NCBI RefSeq assembly: GCF_018531375.1
Contig: NZ_JAHBOH010000001.1
Coordinates: 1,054,001-1,118,000 of the forward strand
DNA from: Cellulomonas fulva
Lineage (GTDB): Bacteria; Actinomycetota; Actinomycetes; Actinomycetales; Cellulomonadaceae
Reading direction: 5' to 3'
Length of the DNA stretch: 64,000 nt
Shown here: positions 16,097 to 26,100 of the stretch, in pieces
How positions within the stretch are numbered: the first letter of the stretch is position 1
Layout: every line of letters begins with the position of its first letter
Translations under genes and position numbers: made by a program
The notes under the pieces: generated by a model
What the model was told of the DNA's origin: nothing
The model's database searches: none
Seen by the model: only the letters and a program-made list of their open reading frames with translations

Positions 16097-18541
16097 TCAC
16101 CGGTCGAACCGGCGCAGGCGCAGCGAGTTGCCGACGACGAGCACGGACGAGAACGCCATGGCGGCGCCCGCGATCATCGGGTTGAGGAGCCCGAGCGCCG
16201 CGAGCGGGATCGCCGCGACGTTGTACGCGAACGCCCAGAACAGGTTCTGCCGGATCACGCGCAGCGTGCGCCGGGAGAGGCGGATCGCCTGCGCGGCCGA
16301 GCGCAGGTCGCCGCGGACCAGGGTCACGTCGGCCGCCTCGATCGCCACGTCGGTGCCGGTGCCCATGGCGAGGCCCAGGTCGGCGGTGGCCAGCGCGGCG
16401 GCGTCGTTCACGCCGTCGCCGACCATGGCCACCGTGCGCCCCTCGCGCTGCAGGCGCTCGACGACGTCGACCTTGTCCTCCGGCAGCACCTGCGCGACCA
16501 CGTCCTCGATGCCGACCTGGTGCGCGACCGCGCGGGCCGCGCCCTCGTTGTCGCCCGTGAGCAGCACGGGCCGCAGCCCGAGCGCGCGCAGCTCGTCGAC
16601 GGCCTGCCGGGAGGTGTCCTTGAGCGGGTCCCGCACGACGAGCGTGGCGCGCGCGGTGCCGTCCCACGCGACCATCACGGCCGTCGCGCCGTCACGCTCG
16701 GCCTCGTCGAACCCGGCGTGCAGCGCGACCGTCTCGACGCCCTTCTCCGCGAGCCAGGACGGCCGCCCGACGAGCACGCGCCGGCCCAGGCCGACGCCGG
16801 AGTGGGCGGTCCGGACGATGCCCTCCACCCCGCGGCCCGCGGCCGAGGAGAAGTCGTGGACCTCGTCGGACCCGATCGGTACGCCGTCCGCACCGACGCT
16901 CGTGCCGCCCGCCGGTGCCGGCTCGCCCGCCTGCGCCCACGCGGCCACGACCGCGTGCGCGATCGGGTGCTCCGCGCGCGCCTCGACCGCGGCCGCGAAG
17001 CGCAGCGCCTCGGTGCGGGCGTCGTCGGCGTGCTGCGTGCCCGCCGGGAGCAGGACGTCGGTCAGCGCCATCCGGCCCTGCGTCACCGTGCCGGTCTTGT
17101 CGAGCACCACCGTGTCCACCCGGCGCGTGCGCTCCAGGATCTCCGGGCCCTTGATGAGGATGCCGAGCTGTGCGCCCCGGCCGGTGCCGACCAGCAGCGC
17201 CGTCGGGGTGGCCAGGCCCAGCGCGCAGGGGCAGGCGATGATCAGCACGGCCACGGCCGCGGTGAACGCCTGCTGGGCGCTGGCACCGGACAGCAGCCAG
17301 GCGGCCAGCGTGCCCGCCGCGAGCACCAGCACCACGGGCACGAACACCGCGGAGATCCGGTCCGCGAGGCGCTGGACGGGAGCCTTGCCCGTCTGCGCGC
17401 GGGCGACCAGCCGGCCGATCTGCGCCAGGCGCGTGTCCGCGCCCACCGCGGACGCCCGCACGACGAGCGAGCCCGAGGTGTTGATGGTCGCACCGGTGAC
17501 CTGGTCGCCCGGGCCGACCTCGACCGGCACCGGCTCGCCCGTGAGGAGCGAGGTGTCCAGGGCGGACTCGCCCGTGAGCACCACGCCGTCGGTCGCGACC
17601 TTCTCGCCGGGGCGGACGACGAACTCGTCGTCGACCCGCAGCCGGTCGACCGGCACGCGCTGCTCCGTGCGCCGGCCGTCGGCGCCGGTCACCAGGACCG
17701 CGACGTCCTTCGCGCCCAGGTCCAGCAGGGAGCGCAGCGCGTCCCCCGCGCGGCGGCGGGAGCGGTGCTCGGCGTAGCGGCCGGCCAGCAGGAACGTGGT
17801 GACGACCGCGGCGACCTCGAAGTAGAGCTCCGGCGCCGCCCCCTCGTGCGCGGCGCGCGGCCACAGCGAGGGCGTCATCGTCATGCCGAGCTCGCCCGCC
17901 CCGCCGAGCAGCAGGGCCCACAGCGACCACCCGGTCGCCGCGACGATCCCGATGCTGACCAGCGTGTCCATGGTCGAGGCGCCGTGCCGGGCGGCGCGTG
18001 CCGCGGCCCGGTGGAACGGCCACGCGGCCCACGTCACCACCGGCAGCGCCAGCGCGGCGACCAGCCACTGCCACCCGGTCAGCTGCAGGGCTGGGACCAT
18101 CGAGAGCAGCAGCACGGGGACCGTGAGCACGGACGCGACGACGAGCCGGCGCCGCAGGTCCGCGCCGCGGCCGTCGGTGGGGGCCGAGGTGTCCTCGTCG
18201 GGCTCCATGTGGTGCCCGGGCGCCATCGAGTGCCCGGACAGCGCGTGCTCCGCACCGTGCTCGTCGTCGTGCTCGTCGTCGTGCTCGTCGTCGTGCTCTG
18301 CCGGAGCGGAGTGCGAGGTCGACGTGACGCGCGCCTGGTACCCCGCGGCGGCGACGGCCGCGACCAGGTCGTCGGACGTGACGGCCGGGTCGGAGGACTC
18401 CACGTGCGCGGACTCGAGCGGCAGGTTGACGGAGGCGGTCACGCCCGGCAGGCGCTGCAGGCGCTTCTCCACCCGCGCGACGCACGAGGCGCAGGTCATG
18501 CCCTCGACCGCCAGGTCGACGACCAGGGGCTCGTTGCTCAT
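16097..18541 (-). CDS. copA: Copper-exporting P1B-type ATPase CopA
   Basis: An 814-residue heavy-metal ATPase that pumps Cu(I) out of the cytosol. The N-terminal metal-binding domain has GMTCASC with Cys17 and Cys20. A His/Asp/Glu-rich linker (about 78-115, with repeated EHDDEHDD units) follows and may bind metal. The transmembrane Cu site C437-P-C439, phosphorylation motif D481-KTGT and the hinge GDGVNDAAAL are intact. The start ATG 18541 follows ggaaggaactgcc; an extension to 18646 would run through a palindromic repeat. It is the last gene of csoR-copZ-copA and should be induced when CsoR binds copper. Confidence 0.95.
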   Translation of the reverse strand: MSNEPLVVDLAVEGMTCASCVARVEKRLQRLPGVTASVNLPLESAHVESSDPAVTSDDLVAAVAAAGYQARVTSTSHSAPAEHDDEHDDEHDDEHGAEHALSGHSMAPGHHMEPDEDTSAPTDGRGADLRRRLVVASVLTVPVLLLSMVPALQLTGWQWLVAALALPVVTWAAWPFHRAAARAARHGASTMDTLVSIGIVAATGWSLWALLLGGAGELGMTMTPSLWPRAAHEGAAPELYFEVAAVVTTFLLAGRYAEHRSRRRAGDALRSLLDLGAKDVAVLVTGADGRRTEQRVPVDRLRVDDEFVVRPGEKVATDGVVLTGESALDTSLLTGEPVPVEVGPGDQVTGATINTSGSLVVRASAVGADTRLAQIGRLVARAQTGKAPVQRLADRISAVFVPVVLVLAAGTLAAWLLSGASAQQAFTAAVAVLIIACPCALGLATPTALLVGTGRGAQLGILIKGPEILERTRRVDTVVLDKTGTVTQGRMALTDVLLPAGTQHADDARTEALRFAAAVEARAEHPIAHAVVAAWAQAGEPAPAGGTSVGADGVPIGSDEVHDFSSAAGRGVEGIVRTAHSGVGLGRRVLVGRPSWLAEKGVETVALHAGFDEAERDGATAVMVAWDGTARATLVVRDPLKDTSRQAVDELRALGLRPVLLTGDNEGAARAVAHQVGIEDVVAQVLPEDKVDVVERLQREGRTVAMVGDGVNDAAALATADLGLAMGTGTDVAIEAADVTLVRGDLRSAAQAIRLSRRTLRVIRQNLFWAFAYNVAAIPLAALGLLNPMIAGAAMAFSSVLVVGNSLRLRRFDR

Positions 18542-18567
18542 GGCAGTTCCTTCCCTACCGCCGACCA

Positions 18568-18700
18568 CGTCATGTCTCCGGCTCTGAGGTGTGGATCCCG
18601 GAGTGATGACGTGGTCGTCGGGTGGTGTGGCTGGCGAGAACGTCATGTCTCCGGCTCTGGGGTGTGGGACCGGAGTGATGACGTGGTCGTCGGGTGGTGT
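18568..18700. repeat. Two tandem copies of a palindromic intergenic repeat
   Basis: Two near-identical units of about 61 bases (18568-18628 and 18641-18700) fill the gap between copZ and copA. The first is bounded by gaccacgtcat (18563-18573) and its exact complement atgacgtggtc (18606-18616), with inner arms ctccgg/ccggag. A third member of the family lies at 34573-34642. Being inside a transcribed operon, the units could shape mRNA stability; origin as a REP-like or MITE-like element is inference. Confidence 0.85.
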
Positions 18701-18709
18701 CGTGGGGGG

Positions 18710-18961
18710 TCAGAGGAGGGAGCGGCGGGGCGTGACCGCGTAGCCGGCCTCCGTGACGGCCGCGGCGATCGCGCCGTCGGCGAGGGGCTCGTCGGACGTC
18801 ACCGAGACGCGCGACGAGCCGCCGACGACGAGGTCGACGTCGACCCCGGTGACGCCGGGGAGCGCCTGGAGCTCGGTGGTCACGGCGTGCACGCAGTGAC
18901 CGCACGTCATGCCGTCGACGCCGAACGTGGTGGTGCCGGGGGTGGGGGTGGTCTGGCTCAT
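18710..18961 (-). CDS. copZ: Copper chaperone, heavy-metal-associated domain (CopZ-like)
   Basis: An 83-residue protein consisting of one heavy-metal-associated domain: TFGVDGMTCGHCVHAVTTEL carries the MxCxxC copper-binding loop, followed by the betaalphabeta-betaalphabeta continuation ending in AAAVTEAGYAV. It should bind Cu(I) in the cytosol and pass it to the CopA N-terminal domain. ATG 18961 follows caggagacaccc. It lies between csoR (35 bases upstream) and copA (168 bases downstream, occupied by palindromic repeats). Confidence 0.93.
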   Translation of the reverse strand: MSQTTPTPGTTTFGVDGMTCGHCVHAVTTELQALPGVTGVDVDLVVGGSSRVSVTSDEPLADGAIAAAVTEAGYAVTPRRSLL

Positions 18962-18996
18962 GGGTGTCTCCTGCCGGTGTCGCTCGGGGTTGGGGT

Positions 18997-19278
18997 TCAG
19001 CTGCGGACCAGGCGGGCGATCGCATCGGCCGCCTCGCGGACCTTCTCCTCGCCCTCCTGCGGCGAGCGGCGCGCCGCGTCGACGACGCAGTGCCCCAGGT
19101 GGTCCTCGACGAGCCCGATGCTCACGGCCTGCAGCGCCTTGGTGACGGCGGCGATCTGCGTGAGGACGTCGATGCAGTACGTGTCCTCGTCCACCATGCG
19201 CGCGATGCCGCGTACCTGGCCCTCGATGCGCCGCAGCCGCTTGAGGTAGTCGTCCTTGTCGGTGGTGTAGCCGTGCAC
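18997..19278 (-). CDS. csoR: Copper-sensing repressor CsoR
   Basis: A 93-residue all-helical repressor of the CsoR/RcnR family. YLKRLRRIEGQVRGI is the family's first helix; the Cu(I) ligands Cys35, His60 and Cys64 (in DTYCIDVL and EDHLGHCVVDA) are all present, which separates it from the formaldehyde or nickel branches. GTG 19278 follows gggaggaccc. The pseudo-palindrome at 19311-19327 just upstream is its operator, so it represses its own csoR-copZ-copA operon until copper binds. Confidence 0.95.
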   Translation of the reverse strand: MHGYTTDKDDYLKRLRRIEGQVRGIARMVDEDTYCIDVLTQIAAVTKALQAVSIGLVEDHLGHCVVDAARRSPQEGEEKVREAADAIARLVRS

Positions 19279-19310
19279 GGGTCCTCCCGGGGTTCGCCTC
19301 CCTCAGCAAC

Positions 19311-19327
19311 ATACCCCCCATGGGTAT
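19311..19327 (-). promoter_or_regulatory. CsoR operator
   Basis: ATACCC-N5-GGGTAT (atacccccatgggtat type, here with a five-base centre) matches the known CsoR box of GC-rich actinobacteria. It lies 33 bases upstream of the csoR start codon and 142 bases before the divergent giant-protein operon. Confidence 0.85.
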
Positions 19328-19414
19328 TCCCGGCGGCGGCGGAAGGTCCCGGGTGCCATCGCGGGCGCCGCGGACTTCGCCCGGGTGAGACGGCGGGAAA
19401 GGGCTGGCACGGAC

Positions 19415-19430
19415 TCACCCGTCTGGGTGA
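19415..19430 (+). promoter_or_regulatory. Inverted repeat before the giant-protein operon
   Basis: tcacccgtctgggtga is a perfect inverted repeat with 6-base arms, 39 bases ahead of the first giant gene's start. Another gggtga lies at 19383-19388. Similar gggtga strings occur upstream of the riboswitch unit, the LamG gene and the sigma-factor gene. Use as an operator is inference. Confidence 0.4.
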
Positions 19431-19468
19431 CGATGGGGACGAATCGGACACTCAGCGAAGAGGCCGCC

Positions 19469-22400
19469 ATGCCACCGAAGCCCCGCGACGACGAGCTCGA
19501 CGTCCGGCTCCTGCGCGCCGAGGACCTGCTGGTCGCGCGCCTCACCGCCACCGGCTGCCGGCTGGTCGAGACGGGCGCCGGACCGATGCTGGAGGCCGGC
19601 GACGAGGGCGGCCTCCTGGTGCTGCACCTGCCCCCGCAGCACATCGGCGAGCAGGCCGTGCCGGAGCCGTCGGTCGAGGACCCGTCCCGGGTCACGGGCC
19701 ACCGCGCGGCGGAGCCGTCGCGGCTGGTCTACGTGCTCCCGGCCGGCACGACGATCCCCTTCACGACCGCCGGCGTGCTGGCGGCGCTGCCGACGCTCAT
19801 GCTCAAGGTCGCCGCGCACGCGACGCCGGCCTCGACGAGTGGACCAGGACCGGGGCTGCGTCCCGGGCGTCCGCCCTGGGTGCTGGTGGGGCGGGGGCTC
19901 GCGTCGGCGGGGGCGCTCGCGGAGCACGTGCTCGGGGAGGGGCGCGCGGCCGCGTTCGCCTCGACTCGGCTCACCGAGCCCGCCGCCACCGTGCTCCAGC
20001 ACGCGCAGGCGGTCCGGCTGGTGCGGGGCGTCCGCACGCCGGGGGACACCCTGGGCCCGCGCGACCGGATCCGCCCGCCGGTGCTGGTCGACCCCCCGGT
20101 GCGCGTCGAGCCGCCCGTGCGCGTCGAGCCGCCCGTGCTCGTCGAACCGCCCGTGCTCGTCGAACCCCCCGTCCGCGTGCCGCCGGTGCGTCCCCGCGGC
20201 CGCGCGCCCGTGGCGCCCGCGCCCGACGAGACGGCGATCGAGGCGCCGTACCGCCTCACGGTCTCGCCCTCGGCGCGCGGGGCATTCCGCCACCCGGCCG
20301 AGCCGGTGCGGGACACGGCCGACGGGACGCGCGTCGAGCTGTGGCGCACGCACCTGACGGTGCGCGTCGAGGACGACGAGGGCACCTTCGTCGGGCACGA
20401 CGACGGCGACGAGACCCAGCGCGTGGTGCGCGCGGTCTGGACCCGCGACCTGGGCCCGCTCGACGCGGGCGCGCTCGCCGACCCGCCCGCGATCGCGCCG
20501 CAGTCGCTCACGCCGTTGCACCGGCGCGCGGTGGTCCGGCAGAGCGCGGACACCCGGCTGCCGAAGGCGCCGGTGCCCATCCCGGTGCGGCGGCTCGCGC
20601 TCTCCAGCCTCGGGGCGTGGATCGACTGGACCGGGACGTGGGCCGAGGCGGACATCGCCGGTCCGCCCCCGGACACCGCCATGGTCACGCTCTACAAGCA
20701 CCAGGCGGTGATGGGCCGTGACACGTACGTGCGCGTCGAGGAGCCGGGGTTCCTGTTCCCGTTCGGGCACAAGTGCGTCTTCGTCACCGTCACCGAGCGC
20801 AAGATCACGGGCCGCGCGCCCGCCACGGCGTTCCTGTGGCAGCGCAAGTTCATCATCGTGCGGCAGCCGACGCGCGACTACGACGGGCACGACAGCCCGC
20901 TCGCCCAGGTGACGCTCGAGCCCCTGGTCACGCCGAACCTGGACGATCCCGGGCCGTTGACCACGCCGTTCGTGCCGACCCGGGACGGCGGGCAGCCGTT
21001 CCCGTTCACGCTCGTGGGCGTCGACCGCGCGGGGCGGGTGTCGACGTTTTCGGCGCCGCTGGTGTTCGTGCCGTCGGCGATCGTCGCGCAGCCGTCCGTG
21101 CAGGCCGACGCCGAGAGCGCGTACGCGCCGGTGCGGCGGATCGACGGGCGGGCGCAGAGCGTCTCGCTCGCGACCGAGGCCACGTCCGGGGACACCTCGC
21201 TGGACCTCAACCGCCTCGAGTTCACGGGCACCGTGCAGCCCGCGGACTTCACGTCCCGGCCCCGCCTCGTCGGGGTCAACGCGGTGGTGCCCGCGATGCG
21301 GCACCTCGCGCCGCAGGCCCCCGGCGTGGACCTGGCGTACGCGCCGCAGTTCCTCGCGGCGTCGGAGGGCGGCTTCGGGCCGACGAACCCCGGCCAGGTG
21401 TTCCTGGCGCTCACCGGGCCCGCGCCCGCGGTCGACTTCTCGGGCGGCACCGACCGGTCGGGCGGGTTCCTCTCCCCGAGCTTCGCGGTGCGCGCGCTGT
21501 CGCGGACGCTCGGTGCCGTCGGCGACGCGGGCACCGCCCCGGACTCGGGGCTCAAGGACGGTCGGTTCAGCCCGGAGAAGTTCCTCGAGGGCGCGTTCCC
21601 CAAGCTCTTCGGGCTGTTCTCCCTGCTCGACCTCCTGGACGCGATCGGGATCGGGCTCGATGACGCCCCGGACTTCGTCACCGAGGCGCTCGACACGGTG
21701 AGCGCGATCGTCGGCGCCGCGGACCGGCTGCGCGAGCGTGCTCAGGAGACCGGGCCGCGGCTGGCGAAGGAGCTGGCGAACGCCGCGCACGGCGGTGCCC
21801 AGGCGGCGCTGCAGGAGGCCAAGGACGCGCTCGACGCCGCGATCGGCCCGCTGGTCGCCGCGCTCGACGCGCTGGTCACCGCGATCGAGGAGCTCCCGGA
21901 CGCGCCGGACGTGCCGAGCGCGATCACGCAGCTCACCGGCCGGCTGAGCGACGTCGCGGACGCCGTCGACGCGCTGCTGGCCCGCGTGGGCGCGCCGCAG
22001 ATCCCGTCCCAGGTCCGCGCCGAGCTCGAGCGTCCCGCGAAGGTGCTGCGGGAGCTCACGGCCGCGGCGGAGACCCTGACGGCGCTCGCGGACTTCGCGG
22101 AGCAGCTGCTCTCGCCGGACACGTCGATCACCGCACGCTTCGAGTGGCGCCCGCAGATCGCGAGCTGGCCGGACGAGGCGAAGCCCGTGCTGAAGGTGAA
22201 CGACACGCGCGGCCTGCGCCTCGCGATCGAGGTGGTCGCGTCCACCGACTCCGCACCCGCGGTCGACATCGCGGCCGAGCTCGCGGACTTCGCGCTGGTC
22301 CTGCTGCCCGGCGCCCCGCTCATGGGGCTGGCGTTCCAGCGCATCGGGTTCCGGGCGTCGTCGGCCGGCAAGGTCGAGGTCGACGTCGTGTTCGGCGGCA

Positions 22401-23137
22401 TCGAGTTCCTGGGCGCGCTGGAGTTCGTCGAGACGCTGCGGCGGATGATCCCGTTCGACGGGTTCGCGGACCCGCCGTCCGTCGACGTCTCGCCCGAGGG
22501 CGTGACCGCGGGGTTCGACGTGGCGCTGCCGAGCGTCTCGATCGGCGTGTTCAGCCTCGAGAACATCTCGCTGGGCGCCGACGCCCGCGTGCCGTTCCTG
22601 GGCGACGCGGTCACGGTCGGCTTCCACTTCTGCCGCAAGGACTCGCCGTTCCGGATGACGGTGATGTGCATCGGCGGCGGGGGCTGGGTGGAGCTGCGCG
22701 TCTCACCGAAGGGCATGGTGCTCCTCGAGGTGGGCCTCGAGGCGACCGCGTGCCTCTCGGTGGACCTGGGCGTCGCCTCGGGGTCGGTGTCGATCGCGGT
22801 CGGCGTCTACATCCGCATGGAGGCCGCGAAGGGCCTGCTCACGGCCTACTTCCGGATCCGCGGCGAGGTCGACGTCCTCGGGCTGATCTCCGCGTCCATC
22901 ACGCTCGAGCTGTCCCTGACGTACCACTTCGAGACGGGCAAGCTCGTCGGGCGCGCGTCGCTCGTCGTCGAGGTCGAGGTGCTGTTCTTCTCGGCCTCCG
23001 TCGAGATCACGGTCGAGAAGAAGCTCGCCGGGTCCAAGGGTGACCCGACGCTCAAGGACGTCCTGCCACCCGCGCCCGACGGCAGCAACGCCGACTGGTC
23101 CGCCTACTGCGAGGCGTTCGCGCCTCTGCCCGCCTGA
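19469..23137 (+). CDS. Giant protein A (1222 residues), function unknown
   Basis: A large cytosolic-looking protein with no signal peptide. I see an N-terminal alpha/beta part (1-190), a Pro/Val-rich repeat (about 205-245, units of VEPPVR or VEPPVL from an 18-base DNA repeat), a beta-rich middle with MGRDTYVRVEEPGFLFPFGH and FTLVGVDRAGRVS, a long helical and probably coiled-coil part (about 740-880, Ala/Leu/Glu rich), and a C-terminal region (about 890-1190) of alternating polar/hydrophobic strands such as SVSIAVGVYIRMEA that could build an amphipathic barrel or groove. The middle resembles uncharacterised proteins I have met in other phyla, but no characterised relative. ATG 19469 follows cgaagagg. 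The 18-base gap to gene B shows they form one operon. Confidence 0.75.
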   Translation: MPPKPRDDELDVRLLRAEDLLVARLTATGCRLVETGAGPMLEAGDEGGLLVLHLPPQHIGEQAVPEPSVEDPSRVTGHRAAEPSRLVYVLPAGTTIPFTTAGVLAALPTLMLKVAAHATPASTSGPGPGLRPGRPPWVLVGRGLASAGALAEHVLGEGRAAAFASTRLTEPAATVLQHAQAVRLVRGVRTPGDTLGPRDRIRPPVLVDPPVRVEPPVRVEPPVLVEPPVLVEPPVRVPPVRPRGRAPVAPAPDETAIEAPYRLTVSPSARGAFRHPAEPVRDTADGTRVELWRTHLTVRVEDDEGTFVGHDDGDETQRVVRAVWTRDLGPLDAGALADPPAIAPQSLTPLHRRAVVRQSADTRLPKAPVPIPVRRLALSSLGAWIDWTGTWAEADIAGPPPDTAMVTLYKHQAVMGRDTYVRVEEPGFLFPFGHKCVFVTVTERKITGRAPATAFLWQRKFIIVRQPTRDYDGHDSPLAQVTLEPLVTPNLDDPGPLTTPFVPTRDGGQPFPFTLVGVDRAGRVSTFSAPLVFVPSAIVAQPSVQADAESAYAPVRRIDGRAQSVSLATEATSGDTSLDLNRLEFTGTVQPADFTSRPRLVGVNAVVPAMRHLAPQAPGVDLAYAPQFLAASEGGFGPTNPGQVFLALTGPAPAVDFSGGTDRSGGFLSPSFAVRALSRTLGAVGDAGTAPDSGLKDGRFSPEKFLEGAFPKLFGLFSLLDLLDAIGIGLDDAPDFVTEALDTVSAIVGAADRLRERAQETGPRLAKELANAAHGGAQAALQEAKDALDAAIGPLVAALDALVTAIEELPDAPDVPSAITQLTGRLSDVADAVDALLARVGAPQIPSQVRAELERPAKVLRELTAAAETLTALADFAEQLLSPDTSITARFEWRPQIASWPDEAKPVLKVNDTRGLRLAIEVVASTDSAPAVDIAAELADFALVLLPGAPLMGLAFQRIGFRASSAGKVEVDVVFGGIEFLGALEFVETLRRMIPFDGFADPPSVDVSPEGVTAGFDVALPSVSIGVFSLENISLGADARVPFLGDAVTVGFHFCRKDSPFRMTVMCIGGGGWVELRVSPKGMVLLEVGLEATACLSVDLGVASGSVSIAVGVYIRMEAAKGLLTAYFRIRGEVDVLGLISASITLELSLTYHFETGKLVGRASLVVEVEVLFFSASVEITVEKKLAGSKGDPTLKDVLPPAPDGSNADWSAYCEAFAPLPA

Positions 23138-23155
23138 GGCCGAGGGGAGCCCCTG

Positions 23156-26100
23156 GTGACCACCGCACGTGTCCTGCTGACGGCCCTGCCGCGCACGCTC
23201 GACGAGACCGCCGAGCACCACCTGACCGCGTACGTCACGCACAAGCTCGAGACCGACGGGGACGACGAGACGCTCGCCGCCTTCCCCGCGGTCGCCGACT
23301 GGGTGACGACACTGCAGGGCTCCCGCCTCGAGCTGGTGCACGACGCCGGCGCGCCCGTCCCGCTCACCGTGGTGTCCGTCCCCGACCAGGACGCGTGGGC
23401 CGCCGTGCTCCCGCCGACGACGAGGGTCGCGGGCTACCCGAAGCCCGCGGTCGCGGCCGCGCCGTGGGAGTCCTTCCCCGCGCACCGGCTGAGCGACCAC
23501 GCGGTGGACCTGCACCTCATGTCCCTGACCGCGAACCCCACGCACCGCCCGCCCGTGCTCGGCGACCCGGTGATGGCGGGCTTCCTGGACCGGCTCGCCC
23601 AGTTCTCCCGCTCGGCGGGGCAGATCCGGGAGCTGGCGCAGCAGCGTGCGACCCGCGGCGCCCGGCTGCTCGCTCGTCGGACCCAGGAGGCCCAGGCCAG
23701 CCTGGGGGCGACCGGCGTGCGGGGGCGGCCGGCCTACGTGACCGACGGGCAGGACGTGCGCTCGCCGATCGAAGTGCTCCTCGCGGACACGGACGCCGAC
23801 GAGCGCGTCACGACGTACCTCGACGGCCAGCGCGGCGTCGACCACGCGGCGGACCCCGAGCTGCAGCTGATGGCGGACGCGCACGCGGCGCGCCGCTACT
23901 ACGAGCGCCCCGAGGAGCAGACGGAGTACCGCGAGCACCCGGTCGAGGGCGCCACGCTCCCGCGGCCCGACAAGCCGGACCCGGACTTCCACCAGCGCGC
24001 CGCGCACCTGGCCGACACGCCCGCGCTGCTGCGTCCGCTGGGTCTCGCGCTCGACCTGCGCATCGACTCGGCCGACGACCGTGCGGCGCTCGCGCGCGCG
24101 ACGTGGGTCGCGGTCCGGCTGGTGACCACCGCCGACGTGGTGCGCCTGGCCCCGCCGCGCACGCAGGTGGTGGTGCGCGGCGACCGGTTCGACGCGGTCT
24201 CGTCGGACGCGTGGGTGGGCGGCGCGGTCCCGCTGGGCGACGACTCCTACGTGGTGCTGGACCTCGATCCCGACGCGTCGGGGCTCAAGCTCGACCAGCA
24301 CGTGCGCTCGCTGCCGGCGCTGGCCGCGAGCGAGACCAACGGCGACGAGACCTCATCGGCCCCCGGCACGCTGCGCACGTCCGGGTTCGGCATCGCGCGC
24401 ACGGACCGCGTCGGCACGACGAGGGCGCGCGTCCAGGCCGCCGAGGCGATGACCACCCCCGACGACGGTCCCGACGACGGACCGGGCGACGCCGGCCCCC
24501 TGCTGCGGTACGACGACCTGGTCCGCGGCCTGCGCCTCGAGGTGTGGGACGACCGCACGCGCGCGTGGCACTCGCTGCACGAGCGGCGCGTGGACGTGAC
24601 GGCCGACCCGGGCACCGGGCCGCGGCCCGTGCTGACGGACGCGCCGGACGTGGGGTTCCTGCAGCTCTCGGGGCTCAACCGAGTGCCCGGGTCGTCGCAC
24701 TACTACCTGCACGAGGTGGTCGCGGGCTGGGACGGGTGGAGCCTGTCGGCGCCCCGGCCGGGCCGCGTGATCGTCGACGAGGTGCACCCGCCGGCCGAGG
24801 TGCCGGAGGACGCCGAGGTCACGGGCGTGCACGTCACGACGCGCGTCGAGCCGGGCTCGCTGCCGCGGCTGCGGTGGGGGTGGTCGTACGCGTTCCGGCT
24901 GGTCGGCGTGGACCTCGCGGGCGGCTCGGTGCCGCGCACGACGACGCTGCGCCCGCTGCCCGAGCGGCTGGCGGGTCCCGCGCGCAGCGCCGCGCGCGAG
25001 CACCTGGACCACCTGCGTGACCGGTACGCCGCGCGCGACGAGCAGGGGCTGCTGCGCGCGGTCCGGGACCGGGTGCTGGCCGCGCTGCCCGCACCCGACG
25101 CGGGGCCCGGCACCGGCGCGGAGCCCGGACGCGACGCGGAGTGGCTCGGCGACCTCGTGGATCGCTCGGCCGCCGTGCGGCCCGTGCTGACGCGCGAGGA
25201 GCTCGCCGAGCAGGTGCCGGCCGAGCTGCGCACGGGCGACCTCGACCTCGACGCGGTCGTCGGCGGACGACTGGTCGCGACGCGCCGGGCGGCGGCGGAC
25301 GTCGCCGCGCAGTCGCGGGTCGCGGGCCGGCGGGGGGCGAGCGCGCGGGGCGTCGACGAGGCTGGCGCGGGCCGGTCGGACGGGCCTTCGTCGGACGGGC
25401 GTTCGTCGGCCGGACCCGCGCAGGGGCTGACCGAGCCGGTGGCTGCGCTGGCCGGCGACGCCGCGCGGTCGGCGTTCGCGCGCGTCGCCGCGGCGTCGCG
25501 CGTGCTCGCGGCAGCGGCCTCGTCGTGGCGCGTGCGCCCGCAGCTCGCGATCGACCCGGACGCGTTCGCGGACCTGGCTGCCGTCCCGGACCTGGCGGTG
25601 CCCGACGAGGTGCGCGTGGGCCGGCGGCCCGTGGTCACCACGCCGCGGCCCTACCTGCGCTGGACGCCCGTGCCGCCGCCGACGCTCGTCGCGCAGGCCG
25701 GCCTGGGGACGGGGGAGCAGCTCGCGCGGCTCGTCGTGCGGACGGGCCTGCCGGACGGGCACCCGGACGCGATCACGACGAGCGCGCGGCACGTGGTCCC
25801 GCCCAAGGCGACGCAGCTCGAGGCCGAGACGGACGGGAAGTTCGACCTGGCGATCGGCTCGACCGACGCCGACGTGCAGAAGGCGCAGTACGCGATCGCG
25901 CTCGCGGAGCGCGGGACCCTGCTGGACCGGCGCCGCCCGTCGCTCGACGACGCGAACGCGACCGAGGAGCAGCCGGGCATCGCGCTGCTCGCGCGGCCGG
26001 GCGCTGACCCGGACGCGGCGGTCACGCTCGACGACATCGAGGCCCGCCGCGACACCCCGCTGGGCGAGGGCCAGTACGTGGTGCACGGCACCGACGAGCT

